Assembly: GCA_963776845.1 (NCBI GenBank)
Contig: CAVZOJ010000014.1
Coordinates: 94,543 to 158,542, forward strand
DNA from: Roseitranquillus sp963776845
Lineage (GTDB): Bacteria; Pseudomonadota; Alphaproteobacteria; Rhodobacterales; Rhodobacteraceae
Length of the DNA stretch: 64,000 nucleotides
Direction: 5' to 3'
Below, one piece after another: positions 36,657 through 44,422 of this stretch. Position 1 is the stretch's first letter. Each line of letters begins with the position of its first letter. The translations under genes and the position numbers were made by a program. A model generated the notes under the pieces. That model was not told the DNA's origin, made no database searches, and was given only the letters and a program-made list of their open reading frames with translations.

Positions 36657-36685
36657 TTGTTCTCCGCGTCATGTTTTAGTATATA
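36657..36685 (+). promoter_or_regulatory. brnTA promoter, copy 1
   Basis: TTGTTC (36657-36662), 17-base spacer, TATATA (36680-36685) lying in the palindrome GTATATAC (36679-36686). The transcript would start within a few bases of the brnT start codon, with no room for a Shine-Dalgarno site. The identical arrangement occurs at 43007-43036. Confidence 0.6.
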
Positions 36686-36699
36686 CAGAAACCGTGGTG

Positions 36700-36942
36700 A
36701 TGATCGCCTGGGATGAACAGAAGCGGCGGCAGAACCTGGCCAAGCACGGCCTGGACTTCGCCGACCTTGACGAATGGTTCTTCCTGGCGGCCCTGACCAT
36801 GCCCGCGAAGGACGGCCGCTACATGGCGATCGGCCGTCTCGCGGACGGGACGGTCGCCGTCGTCTACGCGCTGCTGGGCACGGAGGGCGTGTCGGTCATC
36901 TCCATGCGTCCGGCCAGCCGGAAGGAAAGAAACCTGCTATGA
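36700..36942 (+). CDS. brnT: BrnT-family ribonuclease toxin, copy 1
   Basis: 80-aa BrnT toxin, an RNase of RelE-like fold that halts translation and is neutralised by BrnA. Family features: IAWDEQKRRQNLAKHGLDFAD (WDexKxxxNxxKHGxxF), GRYMAIGRLADG, VVYALLG, ISMRPASRKER. Two in-frame GTG codons (36694, 36697) precede ATG 36700. The stop overlaps the brnA ATG. Four residues differ from copy 2. Its antitoxin partner is damaged here, so copy 2's BrnA probably neutralises it. Confidence 0.88.
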   Translation: MIAWDEQKRRQNLAKHGLDFADLDEWFFLAALTMPAKDGRYMAIGRLADGTVAVVYALLGTEGVSVISMRPASRKERNLL

Positions 36943-37163
36943 CACACAAGGCAGAGATCTCCGACGAGGAAGAGGCGCATATCCAGCGCATGATCGCCAG
37001 CGATTCCGATGCCCCCGAGGCGACGGACGAGCAGCTCGCTCAGGCGCGACCGTTCGCGGAGGACTTCCCCGAGCTCGCGGACAGGATGCGGAAGAACTTG
37101 GGCGGCCGCCCCAAGAAGAAATCGAGCGGTTGCGGGCCGCTCTTGAAGGGGCCGAATGGTTGA
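36939..37163 (+). CDS. BrnA-family antitoxin, copy 1, C-terminus replaced
   Basis: 74 aa. The first 55 residues match BrnA copy 2 (KAEISDEEEAHIQRMIAS, EQLAQARPFAEDFPELADRM, GGRPKKK). The ribbon-helix-helix DNA-binding end (SIRLDPDVVAKF in copy 2) is absent, replaced by SSGCGPLLKGPNG read from foreign sequence. It may still bind toxin through its N-terminal part but should not bind the operator. Confidence 0.8.
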   Translation: MTHKAEISDEEEAHIQRMIASDSDAPEATDEQLAQARPFAEDFPELADRMRKNLGGRPKKKSSGCGPLLKGPNG

Positions 37164-37291
37164 CGAAAAGCCTCTCCGATCAGGTGGCTGATCTGCGCCA
37201 GCGTCTCGATCAGGAAGGGGAGGAACGGCGCGCCCTGACGGCGCGCCTGCTCACCGATCAACGGCCTTTGGAAGCCGCTCCAGCTCCGTAA
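37118..37291 (+). pseudogene. C-terminal coiled-coil fragment of an unknown gene
   Basis: In the frame shifted from brnA: EIERLRAALEGAEWLTKSLSDQ, VADLRQRLDQEGEERRALTAR, LLTDQRPLEAAPAP, then TAA. This is a typical coiled-coil end of a plasmid DNA-binding protein, without its N-terminal domain. It marks the exact foreign side of the brnA copy 1 junction. Confidence 0.5.
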
Positions 37292-37347
37292 CAGGGAGCA
37301 ATTCTTCGACGGCTCAGGCCGCCGGTTTCATCAGGGCTGCGTTTTCG

Positions 37348-38490
37348 ATGGCAACTGCGTCGTACCCTGATACATCCAGTCCGAATATGGGCGACGTGCT
37401 GATCCCGGACATATACGAGGCTGCGCTGGTGCCGGAACGGTGGAACGCCGTATTCGAGCGTCTTGCGTCGGAACTGGACGGCGCGGCCGTTTACCTTGGA
37501 CACTCCGCCACCGCCCGCTTTGGCTTTGGCGATTTCTGGACCGTCGGCGTCGACGCAATGGAGTGGAACCGCGTCGGAGAGTCCGAACAGTCGGCGCAGG
37601 CAAACCGGACACTGTCGATACTCCTCGGCTGCGAGGGGCGCATTTTCGACAGGCGGGCGATCGTTCCTGACGAGGAGGTCGCGGAAAACCCGCTTTCACG
37701 GATCTTCCTGACTGAGAACGGGCTCTTTCATGCCGCACTCTCGGTGGTTCAGCGCGACGACGAATTCGCGTCGACGTTCTGGGTCGCGCGTGACCGGGCG
37801 CGTCCGATCGAGGGCGCATCGATCGATCTGCTTGGGTCGCTCGCGCCGCACGTGGGTCAGGCGATGCGCATCCACCGCGCGCTTGGCCGCTCCGCGCGCG
37901 AGGTTTCGGCGTTTCGGACCGTCCTCGACAGCCTCGAACGCGGGGTCGCGCTGTTGGATGGATCGCTGCGCGTCGTCTACGCAAACGCTGCGGCCGAGCG
38001 CGCGCTGGATGCCGACAGCGGGATCGGACGACGCTTCGGACGCCTCTTTGTCATGGCGTCGCCTACGCAGATGGCGCTCAACGCACTTGTCCGTCGGCTG
38101 AACGATCCCCGCGGAGAGATGCGGGGGGGTGCCCTGCTCATCCCCGACGCATCTGGCGGGCCGGCATGGCGGCTTACGCTGGCGCCCGCCGTGGGAGCGT
38201 ACATCCACGGCCAGGTGCACACGGCGCGGATCATCGCCTTCATCGACGATATCTCACTCGACATGGAGGGGCCGGAGCCAGCGGCGCTGACGGCGCAGCT
38301 TGGACTGACCGCGGCCGAGGCGCGCGTCGCGACCCTGTCCGCACGTGCGCTGCGCCCGGCCGAAATTGCCGCGCTGCTCGGCGTCAGCGTCAACACCGTG
38401 AAGTCGCACCTCAAGGCGGTCCATGTCCGGCTGGACGTAAGCACGCAGGCGGAGCTTGTGCGGACCATCCTGGCGTTTCGCGACCCCTGA
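37348..38490 (+). CDS. LuxR-type transcriptional regulator with PAS-like sensor region
   Basis: 380 aa. Residues about 20-200 form a mixed sensor region, a PAS-like segment follows (about 205-310; LDSLERGVALLDGSLRVVYANAAAERAL), and a C-terminal LuxR HTH (about 318-378; LTAAEARVATLSARALRPAEIAALLGVSVNTVKSHL) completes it. Family relatives are orphan regulators. It precedes the VPLPA-CTERM protein and may control it (inference). ATG 37348 is the start I prefer; ATG 37387 is an alternative. Confidence 0.85.
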   Translation: MATASYPDTSSPNMGDVLIPDIYEAALVPERWNAVFERLASELDGAAVYLGHSATARFGFGDFWTVGVDAMEWNRVGESEQSAQANRTLSILLGCEGRIFDRRAIVPDEEVAENPLSRIFLTENGLFHAALSVVQRDDEFASTFWVARDRARPIEGASIDLLGSLAPHVGQAMRIHRALGRSAREVSAFRTVLDSLERGVALLDGSLRVVYANAAAERALDADSGIGRRFGRLFVMASPTQMALNALVRRLNDPRGEMRGGALLIPDASGGPAWRLTLAPAVGAYIHGQVHTARIIAFIDDISLDMEGPEPAALTAQLGLTAAEARVATLSARALRPAEIAALLGVSVNTVKSHLKAVHVRLDVSTQAELVRTILAFRDP

Positions 38491-38593
38491 GGCCGCGGCA
38501 AAAAACCTGCACCCTCACCCCCGCGGGTGATGCGCGACACACGAGGTTCGCTCATGCTGGACGCAAGGTTGTCCAGTTCGGAAGGTGGGTTCC

Positions 38594-39685
38594 ATGAAAG
38601 CGAACATGACGACGATGGGTGCGTGGCTCAGGCGCTCCGCAAGCCGATCCGTTGGACCGGGGCCGCGGTCGCTGGCATACACCCTCGCCACGTCAGCCCT
38701 CGCGTTGTCGCTCGGCACGCCGGTTGCAGCCTCGACACTCGATCTTTTCGCGACAGGTGAGGAGGTAATAATCGTCGGGCAACGCGTAACCGAGACACAG
38801 TACCACGACGAGGACGAAAAACATGTCGACGACTTCGATCTGGGATCGCCGAGCGGAGAAACCGCCGAGATCCTGCATACCGCCGACTATTTCACCTTGG
38901 GGACACCATTTCCGCCCGGTCTGCGCGCGCCGCTCGTCTCCGCTGCCGCCCAGGATGACGGAACCTACGGCGCCGGGGTCAGCGCCGGCTATGTGGACCC
39001 AGGTTTTCTCCACGCAGAAGCTGCGCTGACATATACCTACCAAAACGATGGATCCTCTGCCGAAGTCTACACGCCAGAGTTTGACATTCCGGTCCAGTCG
39101 GTGGGCCTTTCCGGATATCCATCCTCGCACGAAGATCTACAGGCGACCTCGAGAATCCAGATCCTGGCCTCGACGCTCGACAGCAGCGGCGTGACGACCG
39201 GGACCTCGGTCTTGGCCTATTCGATCGGCCTCAGGAAGGTTGCCAATCCGTTCAACTGGACGACCGAATTCAACCTGAACCAGGGCCTCTTGGATACGAT
39301 GGACACGCTCGGATTGGAGCCTGTGTTCGAGAAATATTACAACAAGTTGCCCGTTGGCAGCAGCTGGGTCTCGAAGCTCTCGATCCCAGCCTATTCCGTC
39401 CAACTCACGTCGAGTCCAGTTCAACCCGGCGAAAGCCTGGTCCTTTACCTGTCGGCAAGCGCTGACGTCGATGTTGGCCAATTCGGCGAAGAGCAGGGTG
39501 GCGAGGCCTTCGCGGGTGATCCGTTCAACCTGATGCGGTCCTCGGGACCGACGCTGTTCATAGATCTCTCCGGCAACGTCACGCCGGACCCGTCGACGCT
39601 GCCGCTGCCGGCCTCGGCGCTTCTCTTCATCGGTGGGCTGGCGCTCCTGGGCAGCTTCCGACAGCGCCGAGATCCCGCAGTCTGA
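38594..39685 (+). CDS. VPLPA-CTERM sorting domain-containing surface protein
   Basis: 363 aa exported protein. Signal peptide ends near residue 38 (ALALSLGTPVAAS). A beta-rich secreted body rich in Ser, Thr, Gly and Tyr follows. The C-terminal sorting signal is LPLPASALLFIGGLALLG followed by the basic RQRR, which is the VPLPA/PEP-CTERM pattern processed by an exosortase and common in Rhodobacterales. AAGGTGG precedes the ATG at 38594. No exosortase is in the window. Role of the body is unknown; surface polymer or adhesion is possible. Confidence 0.87.
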   Translation: MKANMTTMGAWLRRSASRSVGPGPRSLAYTLATSALALSLGTPVAASTLDLFATGEEVIIVGQRVTETQYHDEDEKHVDDFDLGSPSGETAEILHTADYFTLGTPFPPGLRAPLVSAAAQDDGTYGAGVSAGYVDPGFLHAEAALTYTYQNDGSSAEVYTPEFDIPVQSVGLSGYPSSHEDLQATSRIQILASTLDSSGVTTGTSVLAYSIGLRKVANPFNWTTEFNLNQGLLDTMDTLGLEPVFEKYYNKLPVGSSWVSKLSIPAYSVQLTSSPVQPGESLVLYLSASADVDVGQFGEEQGGEAFAGDPFNLMRSSGPTLFIDLSGNVTPDPSTLPLPASALLFIGGLALLGSFRQRRDPAV

Positions 39686-39784
39686 GGCGGTCACCAATCG
39701 CCTTTCCGCGACGCGATCGGGAGTTGCCGAGTTCGAGATGGCTCGGCGGTCGGAAATGCCAATGCAATTTCAGGAGACCCCCGC

Positions 39785-40717
39785 ATGCATACGTTTCCGA
39801 TCACCACGGCCATCCTCAGCGTGGCCGCTCTTCCCGCCGGCGCTCAGATGACGGTGAACGACCTTTGCGGCCGCGCGACGATGACGGCTGCGGCCGGAAT
39901 GGTCAGCGACGTGACCTTTTCCTACGGGGGAACCGACCGCTATTACTGCACCTACACACCCACGTCGCTCAACCCCGTCCATCCGCTGGTCATCGCGCTG
40001 CACGGCGGCGACGGCAACGCCTCGCAGATGATGGAGGACAACCACGGCATCATCGCCACGGCCGAGTCGCTGGGATGGATCGCGGTATTCCCGAACGGCC
40101 TGCCGCGCCCGTCCTGCGGCGGTACGCTCTGCCTCGACAACAGCTGGAGCGCGCCTGACAACGTCTTCTTCATCGGCGAGCTGATCGGCCAGCTCAAGGC
40201 GGGGGGCATGGTCGATGCCGACCGCGTTTATCTGGTCGGTTTCTCGGGCGGAGCGGGCCTGATCTACACAATCGCCGGAACGCCCGGCTTTCCGCACGCG
40301 ATCAATTCGATCGCTACTGTCGCCGGCGTTTTCGGCAATTACACCGCCGACGTACCCGACCAGGGCTTCAAAACGATCCCACTGCCGGCGGCACAACCGG
40401 TCAGCGCGCTGCTTGCGCAGGGCGGGGCGGATCCCAAGCTGCCGGCAGCGGGCGGCCTGGACGAGACCACGCGAGAGAGCCACGCCTCGTTCCGCACCAA
40501 GGTGGATACATGGCGCCTCCTGACCGGCACGGAGCTGGCCCAGCCGCAGCCAATCGATTTGCCGACCCTTGCACCCAACGCGCCTGCTGATGCGGAGGCA
40601 GTCCGCTACCGCCATGGCGGCGCCACTGTCGTGGAGGTGCTCGATCCCGGTCTCGGCCACGCCTGGCCGTCCTGGGACATCATGGCGGTGGCGGCGGAGC
40701 TCTTCGAACGAAACTAG
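39785..40717 (+). CDS. Secreted alpha/beta-hydrolase, polyhydroxybutyrate depolymerase/feruloyl esterase-like
   Basis: 310 aa with a signal peptide (ITTAILSVAALPAGA). PHB-depolymerase-like (LpqC/esterase family 1) motifs: oxyanion region LVIALHGGDGN, IAVFPNGL, nucleophile elbow VGFSGGAGL (Ser near residue 154), acid in GGADPKL, and catalytic His in GLGHAWPSW. Cysteine pairs typical of secreted enzymes are present. AGGAGAC precedes the ATG. It probably cleaves short polyester or phenolic ester bonds outside the cell. Confidence 0.88.
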   Translation: MHTFPITTAILSVAALPAGAQMTVNDLCGRATMTAAAGMVSDVTFSYGGTDRYYCTYTPTSLNPVHPLVIALHGGDGNASQMMEDNHGIIATAESLGWIAVFPNGLPRPSCGGTLCLDNSWSAPDNVFFIGELIGQLKAGGMVDADRVYLVGFSGGAGLIYTIAGTPGFPHAINSIATVAGVFGNYTADVPDQGFKTIPLPAAQPVSALLAQGGADPKLPAAGGLDETTRESHASFRTKVDTWRLLTGTELAQPQPIDLPTLAPNAPADAEAVRYRHGGATVVEVLDPGLGHAWPSWDIMAVAAELFERN

Positions 40718-40753
40718 AATGCCGATCCCATTTGGAAACGATTGTGTTTTTGA

Positions 40754-41085
40754 AAAGGCAGTAGATATGTCGAGGAATATGAAGCGCACTGGCGCATCAC
40801 CGGAACGCTCCGGGTCGAGCACGATCTTCCCCAGATGGCGGCAAGGTTCGGTGAAACGCAGCCGCTGAAGAACATCCAGGTCAAGCTGTCGGGCCGAGAG
40901 GGCTCGGCGCTGCCCTGGAGCGAATGGGATACCGTCCGCACGAATGGCGACGGAGAGTTCACCGTCTCCAGGAACAAGTCCTGCGTGGACCGCTATTGCT
41001 CGAGGTCAAGTTCCAGGATGACGAGATCGAGTTGCGCCACGAGAGATCCACTTCGTCGCTCACCATTTGGGAGTCTACATACGGT
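40754..41085 (+). pseudogene. Fragment of a secreted beta-domain protein
   Basis: No start codon. The frame opens after a TGA at 40751 with YVEEYEAHWRITGTLRVEHD, ETQPLKNIQVKLSGREG and TVRTNGDGEFTV, then shifts near 40975 and continues as LLLEVKFQDDEIELRHE. The strand pattern (ITGTLxV, NIQVKLS, NGDGEFTV) resembles carboxypeptidase-regulatory-like or transthyretin-like domains. Both ends are missing. Confidence 0.55.
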
Positions 41086-41104
41086 CGGTCCCGATGCGCC
41101 CGAA

Positions 41105-42472
41105 GAGCGTGAGCGAAGCCGAGCATTTCGCTCGCCTTGGCTCGAGCAGCTGGATCCGCTCGCGCCGCTTCACCGGCTCCGCGGCGAACTGGAGACCGAC
41201 ATAGCCATCGTCGGAGCGGGCATCGCGGGGATCGCCACGGCCTACTTCTGCCTGCGGGACACCAACCGGCGGGTGGCACTGATCGAGCGAACGCGGGTGG
41301 GGCACGGGGCGAGCGGGCGGAATGCTGGGCAGCTCGTCACCTATTTCGAGCGGCCGCTCTGCGACATAGCGGACGAATTCGGCATCGGGATGGCGGCGCA
41401 GGCGCAAGCCGATGTTGACGCGGCTTGGGCGCTCTTGGACGAGATGCTGGCAGAGACGGGCGTCGAGGTGCCAATCGAGCGCCTTGAGGGGGCGATGGGG
41501 ATGTTTACCTTGAACCACCTTCAGGTACATCTGCGGAACCAGAGGATCCGGCAGGCCGCGGGGCTCGTGACTGAGCGCGTCGAGGTCTCGAAAGAAGCGC
41601 CGTTCTTGGCCGAGATTCCGGGCGAGTACAACGATCTCTACATAGTGGTGCCGCAGGCGCGCATCAGGGCGGTAATGGAGATTGACTGTGACACCTATAC
41701 CGCAGTTCTGATCAGCCGTAAGGGCTGCGCCAACAGTGCGCTCCTGTGCCAGCGGGTGCTTCAGGTCCTGCTCGCTCGGCACGGGAGGGAGTTCGTTCAT
41801 TTCGATGGGACGACGGTGGATCGATTGGTGCTTGAGGCCGGTGCAGCGCGGCTGGAGGCCGGTTGCGGGGCAATAACAGCGGAGAACGTCGTTCTCTGCA
41901 CGAACGGGTTTACGCACCTCGTGATCGAGAACCCGTCCGGACCCGCGATCGGGCGCTATGCGGGCGGGCTAGAAGAGAGCGTCATCGGGTACATGGCAGC
42001 GTTTACCGGGCCGCCGGGGCGGCCGGCGGGTGCGACGAACTACATTCTGAACGATCGGATGGACGGGGCGCTGCCGTACTACTACCTAACGCGCCGGCCC
42101 TATGCTGTGGCGGAGCGGGCAGTGACTCTTACCTGCCTCGGCGGGCCGGAGGCCGTGATCGAAGACACTGACGCCTATGATGGAGACGCCGACATGCCGC
42201 AGGACGTACTGCACGAGTTCGACGGGCGGGTGCGCTCCGCCTGCGTTCCGCACCGGGCACCTGGACTGCCATACGAATACACTTGGCACGGACTGATGGG
42301 CTACACTGCGGGCAAGATCCGGCGGGTCGGATTTGAGCCGAGGAACCCGGTGCTCCTGTACAATCTCGGCTGCAACGGGGTGGGCATCTTGCCTTCGATC
42401 GCTGGAGGATACCGGATCGCGCGGTTGCTCAGGGGCGAGCGGCTGCGACCGAGCCTTTTCGACCCGATCTGA
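41105..42472 (+). CDS. FAD-dependent oxidoreductase (DAO family), start codon missing
   Basis: About 455 residues of a D-amino-acid-oxidase/GlyD-type flavoenzyme. The N-terminal FAD site ETDIAIVGAGIAGIATAYF is followed by HGASGRNAGQLVTY (FAD ribityl/active-site region) and a substrate domain. The C-terminal FAD-binding stretch is YTWHGLMGYTAGKIRRVGFE and LGCNGVGILPSIAGG. About 30 residues precede the Rossmann motif, but there is no ATG, GTG or TTG at the expected place, and the frame runs open into the previous fragment. The 5' end was probably replaced at a junction near 41100. Confidence 0.78.
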   Translation, partial: ERERSRAFRSPWLEQLDPLAPLHRLRGELETDIAIVGAGIAGIATAYFCLRDTNRRVALIERTRVGHGASGRNAGQLVTYFERPLCDIADEFGIGMAAQAQADVDAAWALLDEMLAETGVEVPIERLEGAMGMFTLNHLQVHLRNQRIRQAAGLVTERVEVSKEAPFLAEIPGEYNDLYIVVPQARIRAVMEIDCDTYTAVLISRKGCANSALLCQRVLQVLLARHGREFVHFDGTTVDRLVLEAGAARLEAGCGAITAENVVLCTNGFTHLVIENPSGPAIGRYAGGLEESVIGYMAAFTGPPGRPAGATNYILNDRMDGALPYYYLTRRPYAVAERAVTLTCLGGPEAVIEDTDAYDGDADMPQDVLHEFDGRVRSACVPHRAPGLPYEYTWHGLMGYTAGKIRRVGFEPRNPVLLYNLGCNGVGILPSIAGGYRIARLLRGERLRPSLFDPI

Positions 42473-42751
42473 GAGGGTGTCGTCTAATCGCACGCTGAAA
42501 TGCAAGCGCGTTCTTTGGCGCCGAGACTGCCGTATGCCGGGAGCACTGTCGTCTGCGCGGTCGACATGCGGTCGCCGCATGATGGGGCTTCGCGGGAGGA
42601 GCCTTCCATGGTGTGAGCCGCACGCCACGGGCTCGAGAGCCCGAAGGTGCAACAGCCTCAGCGGAATGGCTCGCCCACGTCCCGGCAGGGACGCCTCGAC
42701 GCGCCTCAGGATGGGCGCATGCAAGCTTGCTTGGGTCCGGCCGTCACGCGT
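42473..42751. other. Intergenic stretch before the second direct repeat
   Basis: Nothing coding supported. The region joins the end of the FAD oxidoreductase to the truncated hns copy. Confidence 0.4.
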
Positions 42752-42925
42752 CTTTCCCTGAACGACGTGATGCCGGCGGGCAAAGGGGTGAAGCGGCGCG
42801 CCACCGCGCCGAAGTACCGCCATCCGGAGAACCCGGAAGTGACCTGGAGCGGCCGCGGTCGGCGCCCGTCCTGGGTGAATGAGGCGCTCGAGAAGGGCCG
42901 CAGCCTCGAGGATCTCGCGATCTAG
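42752..42925 (+). pseudogene. H-NS-family C-terminal fragment (copy 2)
   Basis: Begins abruptly at FPLSLNDV-equivalent sequence (LSLNDVMPAGKGVKRRA) and continues through the DNA-binding motif KYRHPENPEVTWSGRGRRPSWV to TAG 42923-42925. The whole N-terminal oligomerisation half is missing; the upstream sequence is unrelated to copy 1. Confidence 0.8.
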
Positions 42926-43006
42926 GACCGGCCGGACCTTGGGCGAAAGTCCATGGCTCCTTCGTCTCGTCTCCCGACCGTGCCAGAGCACGACTGGGTG
43001 CCAGTC

Positions 43007-43036
43007 TTGTTCTCCGCGTCATGTTTTAGTATATAC
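43007..43036 (+). promoter_or_regulatory. brnTA promoter, copy 2
   Basis: TTGTTC (43007-43012), 17-base spacer, TATATA (43030-43035) inside GTATATAC. brnT begins with ATG nine bases later at 43045, with no ribosome site between, so a leaderless mRNA is likely. The palindrome may be the BrnA operator. Confidence 0.6.
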
Positions 43037-43044
43037 AGAAACCG

Positions 43045-43293
43045 ATGGTGATGATCGCCTGGGATGAACAGAAGCGGCGGCAGAACCTGGCCAAGCACGG
43101 CTTGGACTTCGCCGACCTTGACGAATGGTTCTTCCTGGAGGCCCTGACCGTGCCCGCGAAGGACGGCCGCTACATGGCGATCGGCCGTCTCGCGGACGGG
43201 ACGGTCGCCGTCGTCTACGCGCTGCTGGGTACCGAGGGCGTATCGGTCATCTCCATGCGTGCGGCCAGCCGGAAGGAAAGGAGCTTGCTATGA
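43045..43293 (+). CDS. brnT: BrnT-family ribonuclease toxin, copy 2
   Basis: 82 aa, same family and motifs as copy 1 (WDEQKRRQNLAKHGLDFAD, GRYMAIGRLADG, ISMRAASRKER). ATG at 43045 is two codons before the ATG equivalent to copy 1. The stop overlaps brnA in an ATGA junction. With an intact antitoxin next to it, this is the copy most likely to be a working toxin-antitoxin module. Confidence 0.92.
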   Translation: MVMIAWDEQKRRQNLAKHGLDFADLDEWFFLEALTVPAKDGRYMAIGRLADGTVAVVYALLGTEGVSVISMRAASRKERSLL

Positions 43294-43601
43294 CTGTCGA
43301 GAGGAAACCCAAGGCAGAGATCTCCGACGAGGAAGAGGCGCGCATCCAGCGCATGATCGCCAGCGATCCCGATGCCCCCGAGGCGACGGAGGAGCAGCTC
43401 GCTCAGGCAAGACCGTTCGCGGAGGCCTTCCCTGAGCTCGCCGACAGTATGCGGAAGAATGTCGGCGGCCGTCCCAGGAAGAAGAACCCCAAGGTGCCGG
43501 TGTCGATCCGCCTTGATCCGGACGTCGTCGCCAAGTTCAAGGCGACGGGACCGGGCTGGCAGTCGCGGATCAACGAAGCTCTGCGGCGCGCGTCGCCCTA
43601 A
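43290..43601 (+). CDS. brnA: BrnA-family antitoxin, copy 2 (complete)
   Basis: 103 aa. The N-terminal toxin-neutralising region (KAEISDEEEARIQRMIAS, LAQARPFAEAFPELAD) is followed by a C-terminal ribbon-helix-helix DNA-binding domain (VPVSIRLDPDVVAKFKATG, WQSRINEALRRA). BrnA proteins repress their own operon through a palindrome upstream of brnT, here possibly GTATATAC. Confidence 0.92.
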   Translation: MTVERKPKAEISDEEEARIQRMIASDPDAPEATEEQLAQARPFAEAFPELADSMRKNVGGRPRKKNPKVPVSIRLDPDVVAKFKATGPGWQSRINEALRRASP

Positions 43602-43658
43602 GCGGATCGTTCCCGGGCGCTTGACGAGCAGAGGTCCGCAGCGTCCATTTGCGCCGTC

Positions 43659-44285
43659 ATGTTCGAGGCACCCAACGCTGTCCAGATTCGTGTCACGCTC
43701 GAGGAGATCGAGCCGCCGGTCTGGCGACGCCTCGTCCTGCCGATGACGTGGAATCTGGCGCAGCTCCATCTGGTCATCCAGGCGGCCTTCAACTGGTGGA
43801 ACTATCACCTGCACGAGTTCCGCATCGGCGGCCTGCGCTATGGCGACCCTGCCCACGACGACGAGGCATGGGAAGATGAACCCCGGATGTTCGACGAAGG
43901 CGAGGTGCGACTGCGCGACTTCGACGGACCGGGAACGAGCTTCCGCTACGTCTACGACTTCGGCGACAACTGGCGCCACGTGGTCGAGATCGAGAAGGTT
44001 CTCGCGCTCGAGACCGCGCCCCGGCACGGGACCTGCATCGCCGGCGCTCGCGCCAGGCCTCCCGAGGACGTCGGCGGCATCTCCGGCTACGAGCAGTTCC
44101 TCGCCGTGATGGCCGACCCGAAAGAGCCCGAGCATTCTGAGATGAAGCGCTGGTGCGGCGGGCACTTCGACCCCGAATGGTTCGACCTCGCCCGCGTCGA
44201 CAAGGACGTCCGGAACGCTCTGAAAGCCAACGTCCGCCGCCGGCTGCATCAGCCGCGGCCGCCACGCCAGGAGTCCTCTTCGTAA
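43659..44285 (+). CDS. Plasmid pRiA4b ORF-3 family protein
   Basis: 208 aa of the PRiA4_ORF3 (TnpR-like) family, frequent on plasmids and integrative elements. Visible family pattern: IRVTLEEIEPPVWRRLVLP, LHLVIQAAFNWWNYHLHEF, the mid-region YVYDFGDNWRHVVEIE, CIAGARARPPEDVGG and the C-terminal FDPEWFDLARVD. Its biochemical role is not established. It follows brnA copy 2 by 57 bases. Confidence 0.9.
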   Translation: MFEAPNAVQIRVTLEEIEPPVWRRLVLPMTWNLAQLHLVIQAAFNWWNYHLHEFRIGGLRYGDPAHDDEAWEDEPRMFDEGEVRLRDFDGPGTSFRYVYDFGDNWRHVVEIEKVLALETAPRHGTCIAGARARPPEDVGGISGYEQFLAVMADPKEPEHSEMKRWCGGHFDPEWFDLARVDKDVRNALKANVRRRLHQPRPPRQESSS

Positions 44286-44422
44286 GCGGCCGAACTTGCG
44301 GGACGAGGACCGCGATCTCACGATGACACGATGGCACACGGTCAGGAGTGACCTAACCGGCTTTAAGCTGGTGGGACCTGTCGGGCACTGCTACTAGCGG
44401 AGAGAAAGCGGATAAGATGGCG

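Larger units (their letters stand above)
36371..37120. repeat. Direct repeat, copy 1 (hns C-terminus, brnT, brnA front)
   Basis: Closely matches 42752-43487, including the intergenic stretch between hns and brnT. Copy 1 begins inside a full-length hns and breaks off inside brnA; copy 2 has the reverse pattern. Confidence 0.85.
42752..43487. repeat. Direct repeat, copy 2
   Basis: Matches 36371-37120. Here the 5' part (hns) is truncated and the 3' part (brnA) is complete, so the two copies are complementary in what they preserve. Confidence 0.85.

Noticed and set aside
38515..38530. Hairpin TCACCC-CCGC-GGGTGA after the LuxR regulator as a terminator
   Set aside because: Only six base pairs and no T-tract; it may be an operator, but nothing supports a specific role.
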